Of a DNA stretch of 64,000 nucleotides, positions 15,790-24,571 are shown one piece after another. The position numbers were made by a program, and so were the translations under genes. The number at the start of each line of letters is the position of its first letter. Positions within the stretch are counted from its first letter, which is position 1. Under the pieces are notes generated by a model. That model saw only the letters and a list, made by a program, of their open reading frames with translations, did no database searches and was not told the origin of the DNA. Source of the DNA: an uncultured Lachnospiraceae bacterium (lineage in GTDB: Bacteria > Bacillota > Clostridia > Lachnospirales > Lachnospiraceae); assembly GCA_905197485.1 (NCBI GenBank), contig CAJJYZ010000010.1, positions 3,190 to 67,189 on the forward strand. The letters are read 5' to 3'.

Positions 15790-17184
15790 TTATGTTTCTT
15801 TCAGATTCTCTCTTGTCACATCTTTCAGCCACTTATATCCAAAGAAACGTTTTAAAGCGATTGGCACTTTAATAATCTCGTCACTCATTAGTATAACATA
15901 AACTACCGGCACACTGCAATGGAATATAAATGCTGCTACCGCTCCGAGAATAATAGAACAACCCCACATCGTCGCCACATCCAGTACAAGACCGAACTTC
16001 GTATCTCCGCCGGAACGGAATACACCAACAACAAGCGTACAATTGACTGCCTGTGCTACTGCAAAATACGACATAACAAAAAACATAAAGGACAAGTAAT
16101 CCTGTGCTTCCGGCGTAAGCGCCATCGTCGCATTGGCAATCGGTGCGGAAATCAAAATCACACACGCGCCGCCAAGTCCAAGCAGGAAGCTGAGCCATGT
16201 GAACCGCTTTCCATATGCCTTCGCATGCTCAAACTTCTTCTCCCCAATCGTTTTTCCAAGATAAATCGCCGTTGCATTAGAAATTCCGAAAACGACAACC
16301 TGCGCCAACTGTCTTACCACCTGAGCCACCGAGTTTGCCGCCACCGCCGCGCTTCCAAGATGACCGATAATCGCAGTGTTTGCCGAACTTCCAAGTCCCC
16401 ACATCAACTCGTTTAATACGACCGGCATAGAGTACACGAGGAAATCCTTCAAAAGCACCTTATCCACATGCACGAAGTCTTTCCAACGGATTCTTACCGT
16501 ATGATTTTTGAAATGCGCGTACCCAAGCACAATCAAAAGCTCCACAATACGGGAAATTAAGGTTCCGATTGCCGCTCCACGCACATGAAGCGTCGGGAAT
16601 CCTAAGAGTCCGTAAATCAAAATCGCATTGATGACCACATTCGTACACAATGAGATTCCGTATACGACTGTGGCAATCACCACACGCTCAATGCTTCGCA
16701 TAATATTCAGATACACTTGTGTAAACGCCATGAAGAGATAGGAAAATGCTACAATCTGTAAATACTTCACACCTTCCGCCACGACTTCCGGGTCATTGGT
16801 ATAAATATGCATCAGCGTCTCCGGCATAAAAAGAGCCGCAAGACAGAATAGAAGCGCCACCCCGAGTCCTGCACGAAGCCCGAGCCCCAGGATTTTCTCA
16901 ATCGTACGCGTATCCCCTTTTCCCCAATACTGGGCGGTCAGTACGGTTGCCCCAGACGTAATTCCCATGAATACGAGCGTCATAATAAACTGAATCTGCC
17001 CCGCAAGAGACGCCCCGGATAAGACCTTCTCGCTCACCGAACCGAGCATCATAACGTCCGCCGCCGTCACGCCCACATTAATCAGATTCTGCAGCGCCAT
17101 CGGAATGACAAGCGCCATGACGCTCCTGTAAAAATTCTTCCAATCAATATTCAAATTATCTAATTTCTTCTGTTTCCCCCACAC
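15790..17184 (-). CDS. MATE family efflux transporter
   Basis: A 464-residue twelve-segment exporter of the MATE family, with two MatE domains (about 20-180 and 240-400). Visible are PMALQNLINVGVTAADVMML near residues 30-49 and TAQYWGKGD near 85. It differs clearly from the MATE protein at 6125-7528. The ATG at 17184 lies within the 3' end of lgt, an overlap of 29 bases, so both genes are probably translated from one message. Substrate unknown; drug or metabolite export is the family role. Confidence 0.9.
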   Translation of the reverse strand: MWGKQKKLDNLNIDWKNFYRSVMALVIPMALQNLINVGVTAADVMMLGSVSEKVLSGASLAGQIQFIMTLVFMGITSGATVLTAQYWGKGDTRTIEKILGLGLRAGLGVALLFCLAALFMPETLMHIYTNDPEVVAEGVKYLQIVAFSYLFMAFTQVYLNIMRSIERVVIATVVYGISLCTNVVINAILIYGLLGFPTLHVRGAAIGTLISRIVELLIVLGYAHFKNHTVRIRWKDFVHVDKVLLKDFLVYSMPVVLNELMWGLGSSANTAIIGHLGSAAVAANSVAQVVRQLAQVVVFGISNATAIYLGKTIGEKKFEHAKAYGKRFTWLSFLLGLGGACVILISAPIANATMALTPEAQDYLSFMFFVMSYFAVAQAVNCTLVVGVFRSGGDTKFGLVLDVATMWGCSIILGAVAAFIFHCSVPVVYVILMSDEIIKVPIALKRFFGYKWLKDVTRENLKET

Positions 17185-17941
17185 GTTCTTCTTTAACTCC
17201 TTTCCTCTTCAGCAGAACGATACTCAAAATTCCGATTATCAGTGTAAAAATAGAAATAAATTGAGAGGTCGATAAAAAGCTTACGCTTCCTCTCGGGTCA
17301 TTTCGAAGCATCTCGATGAGAAATCTTCCGATGCTGTAAAAAATCAAATAAAAGGATACCACGATTCCTTCTGTTTTCCGTTTCTTCGTAATCCACAACA
17401 ACAAAAAGAAATGCAGGAAATCCGCCGCGCTGGATATCAACTGCGTCGGAATCAGCGACACATGATTCGGTGCGAACGGTGAATGTTCAAATGTCACCCC
17501 GTACCAGGCGCTCGTCTCTCTTCCGTAACAGCATCCCGCCATAAAACAGCCGATTCTTCCGAATCCCTGCGCTAACGCAAGAGAAGGCGCCGCAATGTCA
17601 AAATATTTCCACACCGGAAGTTTCTTCCACCGGCAATACAAATAAGCGCCGAAAATCCCGCCGATGATTCCCCCGTAGACAACGAATCCCTCCGACAGAC
17701 TCAAAAGAATCGACGGGTCTTCCAGAATATCTTTGATTTCTGTGATAAAAAAGAGAAGCTTCGCTCCCAACATTCCGAATATCAATCCGAGAATCGCGAT
17801 TCCATACATATGGTCTCCATTCAGCCCATATTTCTTCGCCCGGAAATCTGCCGCCATAATCGCCGCTATGATTCCGATGGCAATCATAAATCCATAACTA
17901 TAGAGCGTAAACGGCCCTATCTCAAATAATATGTATCTCAT
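17156..17941 (-). CDS. lgt: Prolipoprotein diacylglyceryl transferase Lgt
   Basis: A 261-residue membrane enzyme with seven predicted segments. It transfers diacylglyceryl from phosphatidylglycerol to the lipobox cysteine of prolipoproteins, the first step of lipoprotein maturation. The signature FGRIGCFMAGCCYGRET near residues 130-146 and an N-terminal YSYGFMIAIGI block identify it. I prefer the ATG at 17941 (MRYILFEIGPFTLYSYG) with GAGGTGAC nine bases upstream over a GTG at 17953 that overlaps this ribosome site. Putative lipoprotein substrates are encoded nearby, for example the PepSY protein at 23255. Confidence 0.93.
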   Translation of the reverse strand: MRYILFEIGPFTLYSYGFMIAIGIIAAIMAADFRAKKYGLNGDHMYGIAILGLIFGMLGAKLLFFITEIKDILEDPSILLSLSEGFVVYGGIIGGIFGAYLYCRWKKLPVWKYFDIAAPSLALAQGFGRIGCFMAGCCYGRETSAWYGVTFEHSPFAPNHVSLIPTQLISSAADFLHFFLLLWITKKRKTEGIVVSFYLIFYSIGRFLIEMLRNDPRGSVSFLSTSQFISIFTLIIGILSIVLLKRKGVKEERVGETEEIR

Positions 17942-17999
17942 AATTTTTGTCACCTCACCATGCTATATTCTACATGAAAACAAAAGAATTGTAAACCTT

Positions 18000-18053
18000 G
18001 TTGACAAATCAACTTTTATCCAGTATAGTAGATTTGCTTGTTGATAAATCAAC
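18000..18053 (+). promoter_or_regulatory. MarR-type operator pair and promoter
   Basis: Two nearly identical sites, GTTGACAAATCAAC (18000-18013) and GTTGATAAATCAAC (18040-18053), each an inverted repeat GTTGA-N4-TCAAC and each followed by TTTTA. The first covers the -35 (TTGACA, 18001-18006); the -10 is TATAGT (18024-18029) after 17 bases; the second lies just past the start site. This arrangement fits autorepression by the MarR protein encoded next. Confidence 0.8.
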
Positions 18054-18080
18054 TTTTACACATTAGAAAAGAGGTTATAC

Positions 18081-18527
18081 ATGATAGACAGATTCGAAAA
18101 ACTGACAACCGGAGTCTCCCGGATTTACAAAAAGATTCAAAGAATCAAAAAACATGAAATGAGCGCTTTCGGCTTAAAAGGAACACATGTCATGTGCATC
18201 TACTATCTTTCTTCCACTCCGGAAGGTCTCACCGCATCCGACTTGTGTATCAGATGCAACGAAGACAAGGCCGCCGTTTCCCGAATGCTTTCCGAACTGG
18301 AAGCCGGAGGTTTCATTTCCTACGAGAACGCTTCCATCGGGAAAAAATATCGAACGAGAGCTGTCCTGACCGAACAAGGGAAGGACTACGCGGAGCGCAT
18401 CGGCAACCTGATTCTCCAATTTACAGAGCTGTGCGGAGAAGGCATCTCCGATGAGGAGCGGGAAATTTTCTACCGCGTACTCCTTCTGATTGCAGATAAT
18501 ATTGAAACCATTGAAAGGAAACTATAA
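18081..18527 (+). CDS. MarR family transcriptional regulator
   Basis: A 148-residue winged-helix repressor of standard MarR length. The DNA-binding region runs from about residue 50 to 100 (TASDLCIRCNEDKAAVSRML, then EAGGFISYEN and YRTRAVLTEQG). It probably binds the two operators at 18000-18053 and controls itself and the downstream alcohol and aldehyde dehydrogenase genes. The dehydrogenase ORF begins one base after its stop, which indicates one operon. MarR proteins commonly release DNA on binding phenolic or oxidising compounds; the ligand here is unknown. Confidence 0.9.
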   Translation: MIDRFEKLTTGVSRIYKKIQRIKKHEMSAFGLKGTHVMCIYYLSSTPEGLTASDLCIRCNEDKAAVSRMLSELEAGGFISYENASIGKKYRTRAVLTEQGKDYAERIGNLILQFTELCGEGISDEEREIFYRVLLLIADNIETIERKL

Positions 18528-18528
18528 A

Positions 18529-19734
18529 ATGAATCCAGTCAAAAAACTTTATTGCAGAACATTTCAAACGGGGCTGAAGCTTGCGCTTCCATTTCTCCCT
18601 TATCGCAAACCGACGATGAAGGGAAGCGTAAGAAACATTCCGGAAGTCATCCAAAAACACCGGTGCAGCCGGGTATTGATTATTACCGACGAAGGCATTC
18701 GTGCGCTTGGTCTGCTCCACCATCTGGAAAACCACCTGTTAAACGCTCAGATTCCTTACGTCATCTACGACAAAACGGTTGCCAATCCGACCACGAAAAA
18801 TGTGGCAGAGGCGCGAAAGCTTTACGAGGAAAACCAGTGCGACGTTCTCATCGGCTTCGGCGGCGGCTCCAGCATGGATTGCGCGAAAGCCGTCGGAGCC
18901 CGCATCGCAAGACCGAAAAAATCTCTCGCTCAAATGAAAGGAATCCTCAAAGTCCGGAGACGAATCCCTCTCCTGATTGCCATTCCCACGACCGCCGGAA
19001 CCGGAAGCGAGACGACACTCGCCGCTGTCATTACAGATTTCGATACACGACACAAATACGCAATCAACGATTTCCCTTTGATTCCGCGTTACGCAGTTTT
19101 AGACCCTAAGATGACGCGAAGCCTTCCTCCATTTCTGACAGCTACAACAGGGATGGACGCTCTGACTCATGCCATCGAAGCATTTATCGGAAACTCCACC
19201 ACTTACGCTACAAGAAAAGATGCGCTTCTTGCCGTAAAACTCATTTTCGAGAATCTGGAAGCCGTATACCATGACGGCTCCAATCTGGAAGGACGGAGGA
19301 ATATGCTGCACGCTTCTTTCTATGCCGGCTGTGCATTTACGAAGTCTTATGTCGGTTATGTTCACGCCATCGCCCACTCACTCGGGGGCGCTTATAACAT
19401 TCCTCATGGACTTGCAAATGCGGTCATCCTTCCATATCTGTTGGAGGCTTACGGTTCATCCATCCACAAGAAACTGCGTATTCTTGCGGTGGAAGCTGGA
19501 CTTGTCTCCCCGGAAGTTTCGAATGAAGAAGGCGCCTCTGTATTCATACAGACCATCCGCGCCATGAACGCTTCCTTTGGAATCGGCACGACTATCCCTG
19601 AAATCAAGAAAGAAGACATTCCAAAGCTTGCACGAGATGCAGAAAAAGAAGCAAATCCACTCTACCCTGTTCCGGTTCTTATGAATGCAAAAGAATTGGA
19701 GCAATTCTACGTTATGCTGATGGAGGAAAACTAA
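18529..19734 (+). CDS. Iron-containing alcohol dehydrogenase
   Basis: A 401-residue group III alcohol dehydrogenase. The NAD-binding loop GFGGGSSMDCAKAVG is near residue 103, PTTAGTGSETT near 155, and the metal ligands lie in MDALTHAIEA (near 215) and YVHAIAHSLGGAYNIPHG (near 280-297). It interconverts an alcohol and aldehyde with NAD(P)H. The start at 18529 follows TTGAAAGGAAAC and comes one base after the MarR stop. The aldehyde dehydrogenase gene begins one base past its own stop, so the two enzymes form an alcohol-aldehyde-acid route, likely for detoxification or fermentation of longer aldehydes. Confidence 0.9.
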   Translation: MNPVKKLYCRTFQTGLKLALPFLPYRKPTMKGSVRNIPEVIQKHRCSRVLIITDEGIRALGLLHHLENHLLNAQIPYVIYDKTVANPTTKNVAEARKLYEENQCDVLIGFGGGSSMDCAKAVGARIARPKKSLAQMKGILKVRRRIPLLIAIPTTAGTGSETTLAAVITDFDTRHKYAINDFPLIPRYAVLDPKMTRSLPPFLTATTGMDALTHAIEAFIGNSTTYATRKDALLAVKLIFENLEAVYHDGSNLEGRRNMLHASFYAGCAFTKSYVGYVHAIAHSLGGAYNIPHGLANAVILPYLLEAYGSSIHKKLRILAVEAGLVSPEVSNEEGASVFIQTIRAMNASFGIGTTIPEIKKEDIPKLARDAEKEANPLYPVPVLMNAKELEQFYVMLMEEN

Positions 19735-19735
19735 C

Positions 19736-21115
19736 ATGACACAAGAAGAAATCAAACAGATTGTAACAAAACAGCGCCGCTTTTTTCACACCGGAGCGAC
19801 ACTCCCGGTCGAAAACCGGCTGAAAGCGCTTCAGAATTTAAAGACATGCATCCTCAAATATGAAGACGACATCCATAAGGCCTTAAAAACAGACCTGGGG
19901 AAGAGTTCTTTCGAAAGCTATATGTGCGAAACCGGACTTGTACTTAGCGAGCTGACGTATATGATTCGCCACGTCCGCCGCTTCGCCAAAGAAAAACGCG
20001 TGCCTACGCCCCTCGCTCAGTTTCATTCCCGAAGCTTTAAAAAGCCTTCTCCTTACGGCGTCACTCTTATCATGAGTCCCTGGAATTACCCCTTTATGCT
20101 CACGATAGAACCTCTCATAGACGCCATTGCCGCCGGAAATACAGCAGTCTTAAAGCCAAGCGCCTATTCGCCAGCCACAACACATATCATCTGCACCATC
20201 ATCAAAGAATGCTTTTCACCGGAATATGTGGCAGTTGTGACCGGCGGGCGCGCAGAAAACACCTGTCTGTTAGAAGAACATTTTGACTATATTTTCTTCA
20301 CCGGAAGCCCCTCTGTCGGAAAAGAAGTCATGCGCCACGCCTCGGAACATCTGACTCCCGTCACACTGGAGCTCGGAGGAAAAAGTCCTTGTATCGTAGA
20401 AAAAACGGCGAATCTGAAACTGGCAGCAAGACGCATCGTATTCGGTAAATACTTAAACTGCGGACAGACATGTGTAGCTCCTGATTATATCTATTGTGAA
20501 AAAGAGATAAAAGACGCTCTCATCCAAGAATTAAAGAGGGAAATCATCCGCCAATTCGGCGCCTCCCCACTTAAGAATCAGGCATATGGGAAAATCATCA
20601 ACGAGAAACATTTCTATAGAATTATGGGGCTGATTGACAGCGAAAAAATCGCCTATGGAGGCCGTTACAACGAAGAAGCGCTGCAAATCGAGCCGACCAT
20701 TCTGGATGACGTCACATGGGAAGACGCCGTCATGAAAGAAGAAATCTTTGGTCCGGTACTTCCAATCGTCACTTACGACTCCATAGATGATGCCATCCGA
20801 AAGATGAATGATATGCCCCATCCACTGGCGCTCTATCTCTTTACCTCCAATCAAGCTTTAGCAAGGAAAGTCACCTCATCCTGTGGATTCGGAGGCGGAT
20901 GTATCAACGACGTTGTCATTCATCTCGCCACAAGCGAAATGGGCTTCGGCGGATTCGGGGAGAGCGGAATGGGCTCCTACCATGGAAAAGACGGATTCGA
21001 TACGTTTTCCCATTGGAAAAGTATCGTAGACAAAAAAACATGGCTGGACCTTCCAATCAGGTACCAGCCTTATACAAACACATATGAAAGATTGTTAAAA
21101 CTATTTCTCAAATAA
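19736..21115 (+). CDS. Aldehyde dehydrogenase family protein
   Basis: A 459-residue NAD(P)-dependent aldehyde dehydrogenase of the class III/fatty aldehyde type, which is shorter than the usual 490-residue form. It shows SPWNYPFMLTIEPLIDAIAA near residue 112, the cofactor loop FFTGSPSVGKEVM near 185, the catalytic glutamate in LELGGKSP near 215 and the nucleophile cysteine in NCGQTCVAPDY near 250. It should oxidise medium-chain or aromatic aldehydes to acids. GATGGAGGAAAAC precedes the ATG. Last gene of the MarR operon; its 3' end overlaps the convergent cysteine-rich gene by 15 bases. Confidence 0.9.
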   Translation: MTQEEIKQIVTKQRRFFHTGATLPVENRLKALQNLKTCILKYEDDIHKALKTDLGKSSFESYMCETGLVLSELTYMIRHVRRFAKEKRVPTPLAQFHSRSFKKPSPYGVTLIMSPWNYPFMLTIEPLIDAIAAGNTAVLKPSAYSPATTHIICTIIKECFSPEYVAVVTGGRAENTCLLEEHFDYIFFTGSPSVGKEVMRHASEHLTPVTLELGGKSPCIVEKTANLKLAARRIVFGKYLNCGQTCVAPDYIYCEKEIKDALIQELKREIIRQFGASPLKNQAYGKIINEKHFYRIMGLIDSEKIAYGGRYNEEALQIEPTILDDVTWEDAVMKEEIFGPVLPIVTYDSIDDAIRKMNDMPHPLALYLFTSNQALARKVTSSCGFGGGCINDVVIHLATSEMGFGGFGESGMGSYHGKDGFDTFSHWKSIVDKKTWLDLPIRYQPYTNTYERLLKLFLK

Positions 21116-21340
21116 TCTTTTCAGCACTTTCTCATAGTTTTCTCTCTTATGCGGAAACAGACAGTTGGAACAATCTTTGATGCCTGTTTCCGTATAAGTA
21201 AAGTTTCCTCCGCATTCCTCCCCTTTCAGATAAAGGGGACAGTAACAAAAGAGGCAGTTAAAATCTTCTGCCTCTTTCACCTTATGACAAGGAAAATATT
21301 CACATTCTTTGTTTTGAAAGAATTTATAATGCTCTGACAT
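21101..21340 (-). CDS. Cysteine-rich small domain protein
   Basis: A 79-residue protein with eight cysteines arranged CEYFPCHK, CLFCYCPLY, ECGGNF and CSNC. I recognise the 'cysteine-rich small domain' family (PF04071), which probably binds a metal or Fe-S cluster; members are often near cobalamin genes, although none are seen here. The ATG at 21340 is preceded by AAAGGAGTATACGAAC. It is convergent with the aldehyde dehydrogenase gene and overlaps its last codons. Function unknown. Confidence 0.8.
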   Translation of the reverse strand: MSEHYKFFQNKECEYFPCHKVKEAEDFNCLFCYCPLYLKGEECGGNFTYTETGIKDCSNCLFPHKRENYEKVLKRLFEK

Positions 21341-21389
21341 GTTCGTATACTCCTTTCATAGAAACGTTCACATTTCTATCCATAGTATA

Positions 21390-23045
21390 CTACTCGACTG
21401 CCTCTTCCGCAATCCCGATACATCCATCCGCAATTCTGTCCAGATTATATAGAATCTGTGAAAACTCTTTTGTAAGCGCCGTATCGCATTCTTTCTCCTT
21501 AATCCGGTTCAAATGGTCTTTCTTTAACTGTTTCTGCGCTTTTCTCATGCGGTCTTTCACGTTAATCACTTCCATCGCATACGCCACATTCCCATTCTGA
21601 ACCGCTTCCATAGAGCCTTCAAATAACGCCTGGGAAATCTGAATACATTCTCCCAAATCTGATAACGCCTTGTCCGACATCCTTTTCCCTTTGGCATCCA
21701 TTTCTTTGCAAATCTCCGAAACTTCTCCGCATCGGTCCGCAATACGGTCAATATTGGCCGCAACATACAGATGAACCGCCATGTTCTCCGACTGCTCTTC
21801 TGTCAGGTTTCCGCTGGAGAAAAGCTTCGTAATATACACGCTGATTGTTTCGCTTAAGTTCTTGACCGCCCGGAACGACTCGTCCATCTTTTCCTGGCAT
21901 AATTTATCTTGTTTTCCCACAACCGTATCTTTCAGCGTCCGAAGCATATGGGATGTCACCTCTGCCAAATGCTCCACTTCATTCGCAACCAGATACATGG
22001 CCGCTGCCGGCTGTCCTACCACATTGTCGTCCAGAAACTTCGGTTTGTACGCCGCACCCTCTTCTTCGTCTTTTCCGCGAATCAGCCATGTTACAATTTT
22101 CACCATCAACGGAATCAGCGGAAGCCAGATTAAGGTACATACGACGTTAAATGTTGTATGGGCGTTCGCAATCTGTCTGGAAATAATATCCACTTCATTT
22201 CCTTTCGGGGAAATAAACTCTACAAACTTCACAAGCACCGGAATGATACAGATAAACACCGCGCTTCCTGTAATATTAAATACGCTGTGCGCCACCGCCG
22301 TTCTCTTTGCGTTCTTAGACTGACCGAGAGACGCAAGAATCGCGGTAATCGTTGTTCCGATATTGTCTCCAAGGAGAATCGGAATCGCTCCCGCAAGACC
22401 AATCACGCTCGTCACCCCGTCCGGTCCTGCCTGGGACGCAAAATTCTGAAGCACTGCAATGGTCGCGGAACTGCTCTGTACAACCAACGTCATGACAAGA
22501 CCAAGGAGCACGCCGAGAATCGGAATCTCGGATACTTTTCCCATCAGGTCAATAAAAATCGGGCTGTTGGCAAGCGGCTTCATAACGCTTCCCATAATCT
22601 CGATTCCTTCAAACAGAAGTCCGAAAGAAAAAATAACCATACCTACATTTTTTACTTTTTCTTTCTTACTTAAAAAGTGAATCATAAATCCGATGAAAAT
22701 AATCGGATAAATATAATCACTAATCTTAAATGCTATCAACTGTGCCGTCATCGTCGTTCCGATATTGGCGCCGAAAATAACGGAAATTGCCTGCGGAAGG
22801 CTCATAAGTCCCCCACTTACGAATCCGATAACCATGACCGTTGTCGCAGAACTGCTCTGTAAAACCGCAGTAACCAAGGCGCCCGCAAGCGCTCCCATAA
22901 TCGGATTTTTCGTCAAAAACTCCAAAATTTTCTTCATGCGCTCCCCTGCTGCTTTCTGAAGCGCATCACTCATACTATTCATTCCATAAAGAAATAACGC
23001 AAGCCCCCCTGCGAGGCCGAATACTGTAGAAACTGTCTCGTTCAT
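21390..23045 (-). CDS. Na/Pi cotransporter family protein with PhoU-like domain
   Basis: A 551-residue protein with two parts. Residues 1-320 form an NptA/PNaS membrane domain with the inverted-repeat signatures LQSSSATTVMVIGFVSGG (near 65) and VQSSSATIAVLQNFAS (near 190), which are the transport core of sodium-phosphate symporters. Residues 340-551 are a cytoplasmic helical PhoU-like domain. This fusion is common in bacteria and has been linked to phosphate balance and, in some, to cyclic-dinucleotide control. AAAGAAAGGTAAAG precedes the ATG. It is a single-gene unit, divergent from the PepSY lipoprotein operon. Confidence 0.9.
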   Translation of the reverse strand: MNETVSTVFGLAGGLALFLYGMNSMSDALQKAAGERMKKILEFLTKNPIMGALAGALVTAVLQSSSATTVMVIGFVSGGLMSLPQAISVIFGANIGTTMTAQLIAFKISDYIYPIIFIGFMIHFLSKKEKVKNVGMVIFSFGLLFEGIEIMGSVMKPLANSPIFIDLMGKVSEIPILGVLLGLVMTLVVQSSSATIAVLQNFASQAGPDGVTSVIGLAGAIPILLGDNIGTTITAILASLGQSKNAKRTAVAHSVFNITGSAVFICIIPVLVKFVEFISPKGNEVDIISRQIANAHTTFNVVCTLIWLPLIPLMVKIVTWLIRGKDEEEGAAYKPKFLDDNVVGQPAAAMYLVANEVEHLAEVTSHMLRTLKDTVVGKQDKLCQEKMDESFRAVKNLSETISVYITKLFSSGNLTEEQSENMAVHLYVAANIDRIADRCGEVSEICKEMDAKGKRMSDKALSDLGECIQISQALFEGSMEAVQNGNVAYAMEVINVKDRMRKAQKQLKKDHLNRIKEKECDTALTKEFSQILYNLDRIADGCIGIAEEAVE

Positions 23046-23254
23046 TTTTCTTTACCTTTCTTTTGCACATTCTTAATCGTGTTATAACATACCATCCGAA
23101 AATTAAATTCTAAGCATAGTTATGTTAAATCTATGTAAAATGTGATATATTTTTTAGAGAAAATGTTCGTATTTTAATTTTCCCTTAATGTTTCTCCGCT
23201 ATATTGTAAACCATAGAAAACAAACACAAATATTTTTAACTGAAAAGGAGATAT

Positions 23255-23875
23255 ATGACTATGAAAAAAAGAACACTCATTCTCACAGCACTTACTGTTT
23301 TTACCATTGCATTGGCAGGATGCCAGACAACCGCCAATCAACCGCAGAACGCTCAGGCAGACAATCAAATGGAAGCCGCTTCCCCAACCGGAACTTCCAA
23401 CACAGATTCCACAAATGCTTCTGCTGGATTGACCGATGAAGAGGCGAAATCCATCGCCCTGACTGATGCAAACGTGAAAGAAGAAGACATCACTAACATC
23501 CGCGTGGAAAAAGATTTGGACGACGGAATCGCCGTTTATGATGTGGATTTCTATGCCGGCAACAAAGAATATGACTACGAAATTGACGCGGCAACCGGAG
23601 AGATTCGAAGCCATGATTTTGACATCGAGAACGACTTTCTAAACGAACAGCAGACTTCCGATTCCGGACTTCTAAGCGAAGAAGAGGCTTCAAAAATCGT
23701 CCTGGAAAAAGTCGATGGCGCATCCGAGCAGAACTTACGCATCCATCTGGAACGGGACGACGGCCAGGATATCTATGAAGGTGAAATCCGTTATAACGGA
23801 ATGGAATATGAGTTTGAATTAAACGCAAAAACAGGGGACATTTTAGAATGGAGCAAAGAACGGGAGGATGATTAA
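23255..23875 (+). CDS. PepSY-domain lipoprotein
   Basis: A 206-residue secreted lipoprotein. The signal peptide ends in the lipobox LAGC (cysteine near residue 24), then a Gln/Asn/Thr-rich linker to about residue 55. Two PepSY repeats follow: about 58-130 (SIALTDANVKEEDITNIRVE) and 140-206 (ASKIVLEKVDGASEQNLRI), each ending in a YDYEIDAATGEI-like strand. PepSY domains are thought to inhibit proteases or to sense envelope conditions. Start may be ATG 23255 or 23261, both after AAAGGAG. It is followed two bases later by a response regulator gene, so it may be the target or an accessory sensor of that two-component system. Confidence 0.85.
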   Translation: MTMKKRTLILTALTVFTIALAGCQTTANQPQNAQADNQMEAASPTGTSNTDSTNASAGLTDEEAKSIALTDANVKEEDITNIRVEKDLDDGIAVYDVDFYAGNKEYDYEIDAATGEIRSHDFDIENDFLNEQQTSDSGLLSEEEASKIVLEKVDGASEQNLRIHLERDDGQDIYEGEIRYNGMEYEFELNAKTGDILEWSKEREDD

Positions 23876-23877
23876 TC

Positions 23878-24552
23878 ATGCGGATTCTTGTAGCTGAAGA
23901 CGAAAAAGATATGAACCATATTATCGCAAAGCGACTGAAGGATGAAGGATACAGTGTGGATTCCTGCTATGATGGAACGCAAGTCTTCGACTATCTGCCT
24001 TGTGCAGAATACGACGCAATTGTTCTGGATATCATGATGCCAAACATGGATGGGCTGCAAGTACTGAAAAAGTTGCGCGGTAAAAATAACCAGATTCCGG
24101 TGCTGCTTCTGACCGCCAGGGACAGTATCGAAGACCGGGTAACAGGACTGGATGCGGGGGCTGACGATTATCTCGTCAAGCCTTTCGCTTTTCAGGAGCT
24201 TCTGGCAAGAATCCGCGTCATGCTCCGCAAACCAGCCTCCGTCAAAACAACGGTTTACACCGTCGGTACCCTGGAAGTACACACAGACACTCATCAGGTC
24301 ATTCGCGATGGGAAAGAGATTCGTCTCTCCGCTAAGGAATTCTCCCTGCTCCGCTACATGATACAGAATGCCGGCATTGTGCTCTCCCGCGAAAAACTGG
24401 AACAGCACATCTGGAACTATGACTTTTCCGGCGGTTCCAATGTCATCGACGTTTACATCCGATATTTACGCAAAAAAATCGACGACGGTTTCGAAAACAA
24501 ACTCATTCACACCATACGGGGGGAAGGGTATGTTCTTCGCGAATCCAAATGA
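23878..24552 (+). CDS. OmpR/PhoB-family response regulator
   Basis: A 224-residue response regulator of standard length. The receiver domain (1-115) has the acidic pocket AEDEKD, the phosphoacceptor Asp51 in VLDIMMPNMDGL, Thr in LLTARDS and Lys in DDYLVKPFAF. The C-terminal winged helix (about 125-222) has LSAKEFSLLRYMIQNAG and VIDVYIRYLRKKID. It should be phosphorylated by the histidine kinase encoded 19 bases downstream and bind DNA, possibly upstream of its own operon. The start follows GGGAGGATGATTAATC. Confidence 0.95.
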   Translation: MRILVAEDEKDMNHIIAKRLKDEGYSVDSCYDGTQVFDYLPCAEYDAIVLDIMMPNMDGLQVLKKLRGKNNQIPVLLLTARDSIEDRVTGLDAGADDYLVKPFAFQELLARIRVMLRKPASVKTTVYTVGTLEVHTDTHQVIRDGKEIRLSAKEFSLLRYMIQNAGIVLSREKLEQHIWNYDFSGGSNVIDVYIRYLRKKIDDGFENKLIHTIRGEGYVLRESK

Positions 24553-24571
24553 TGGAAAGAAGGAATCCTAC

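Noticed and set aside
22158..22673. 171-codon plus-strand frame opposite the Na/Pi transporter
   Set aside because: Complement of a conserved membrane protein; basic, low-complexity translation without a family.
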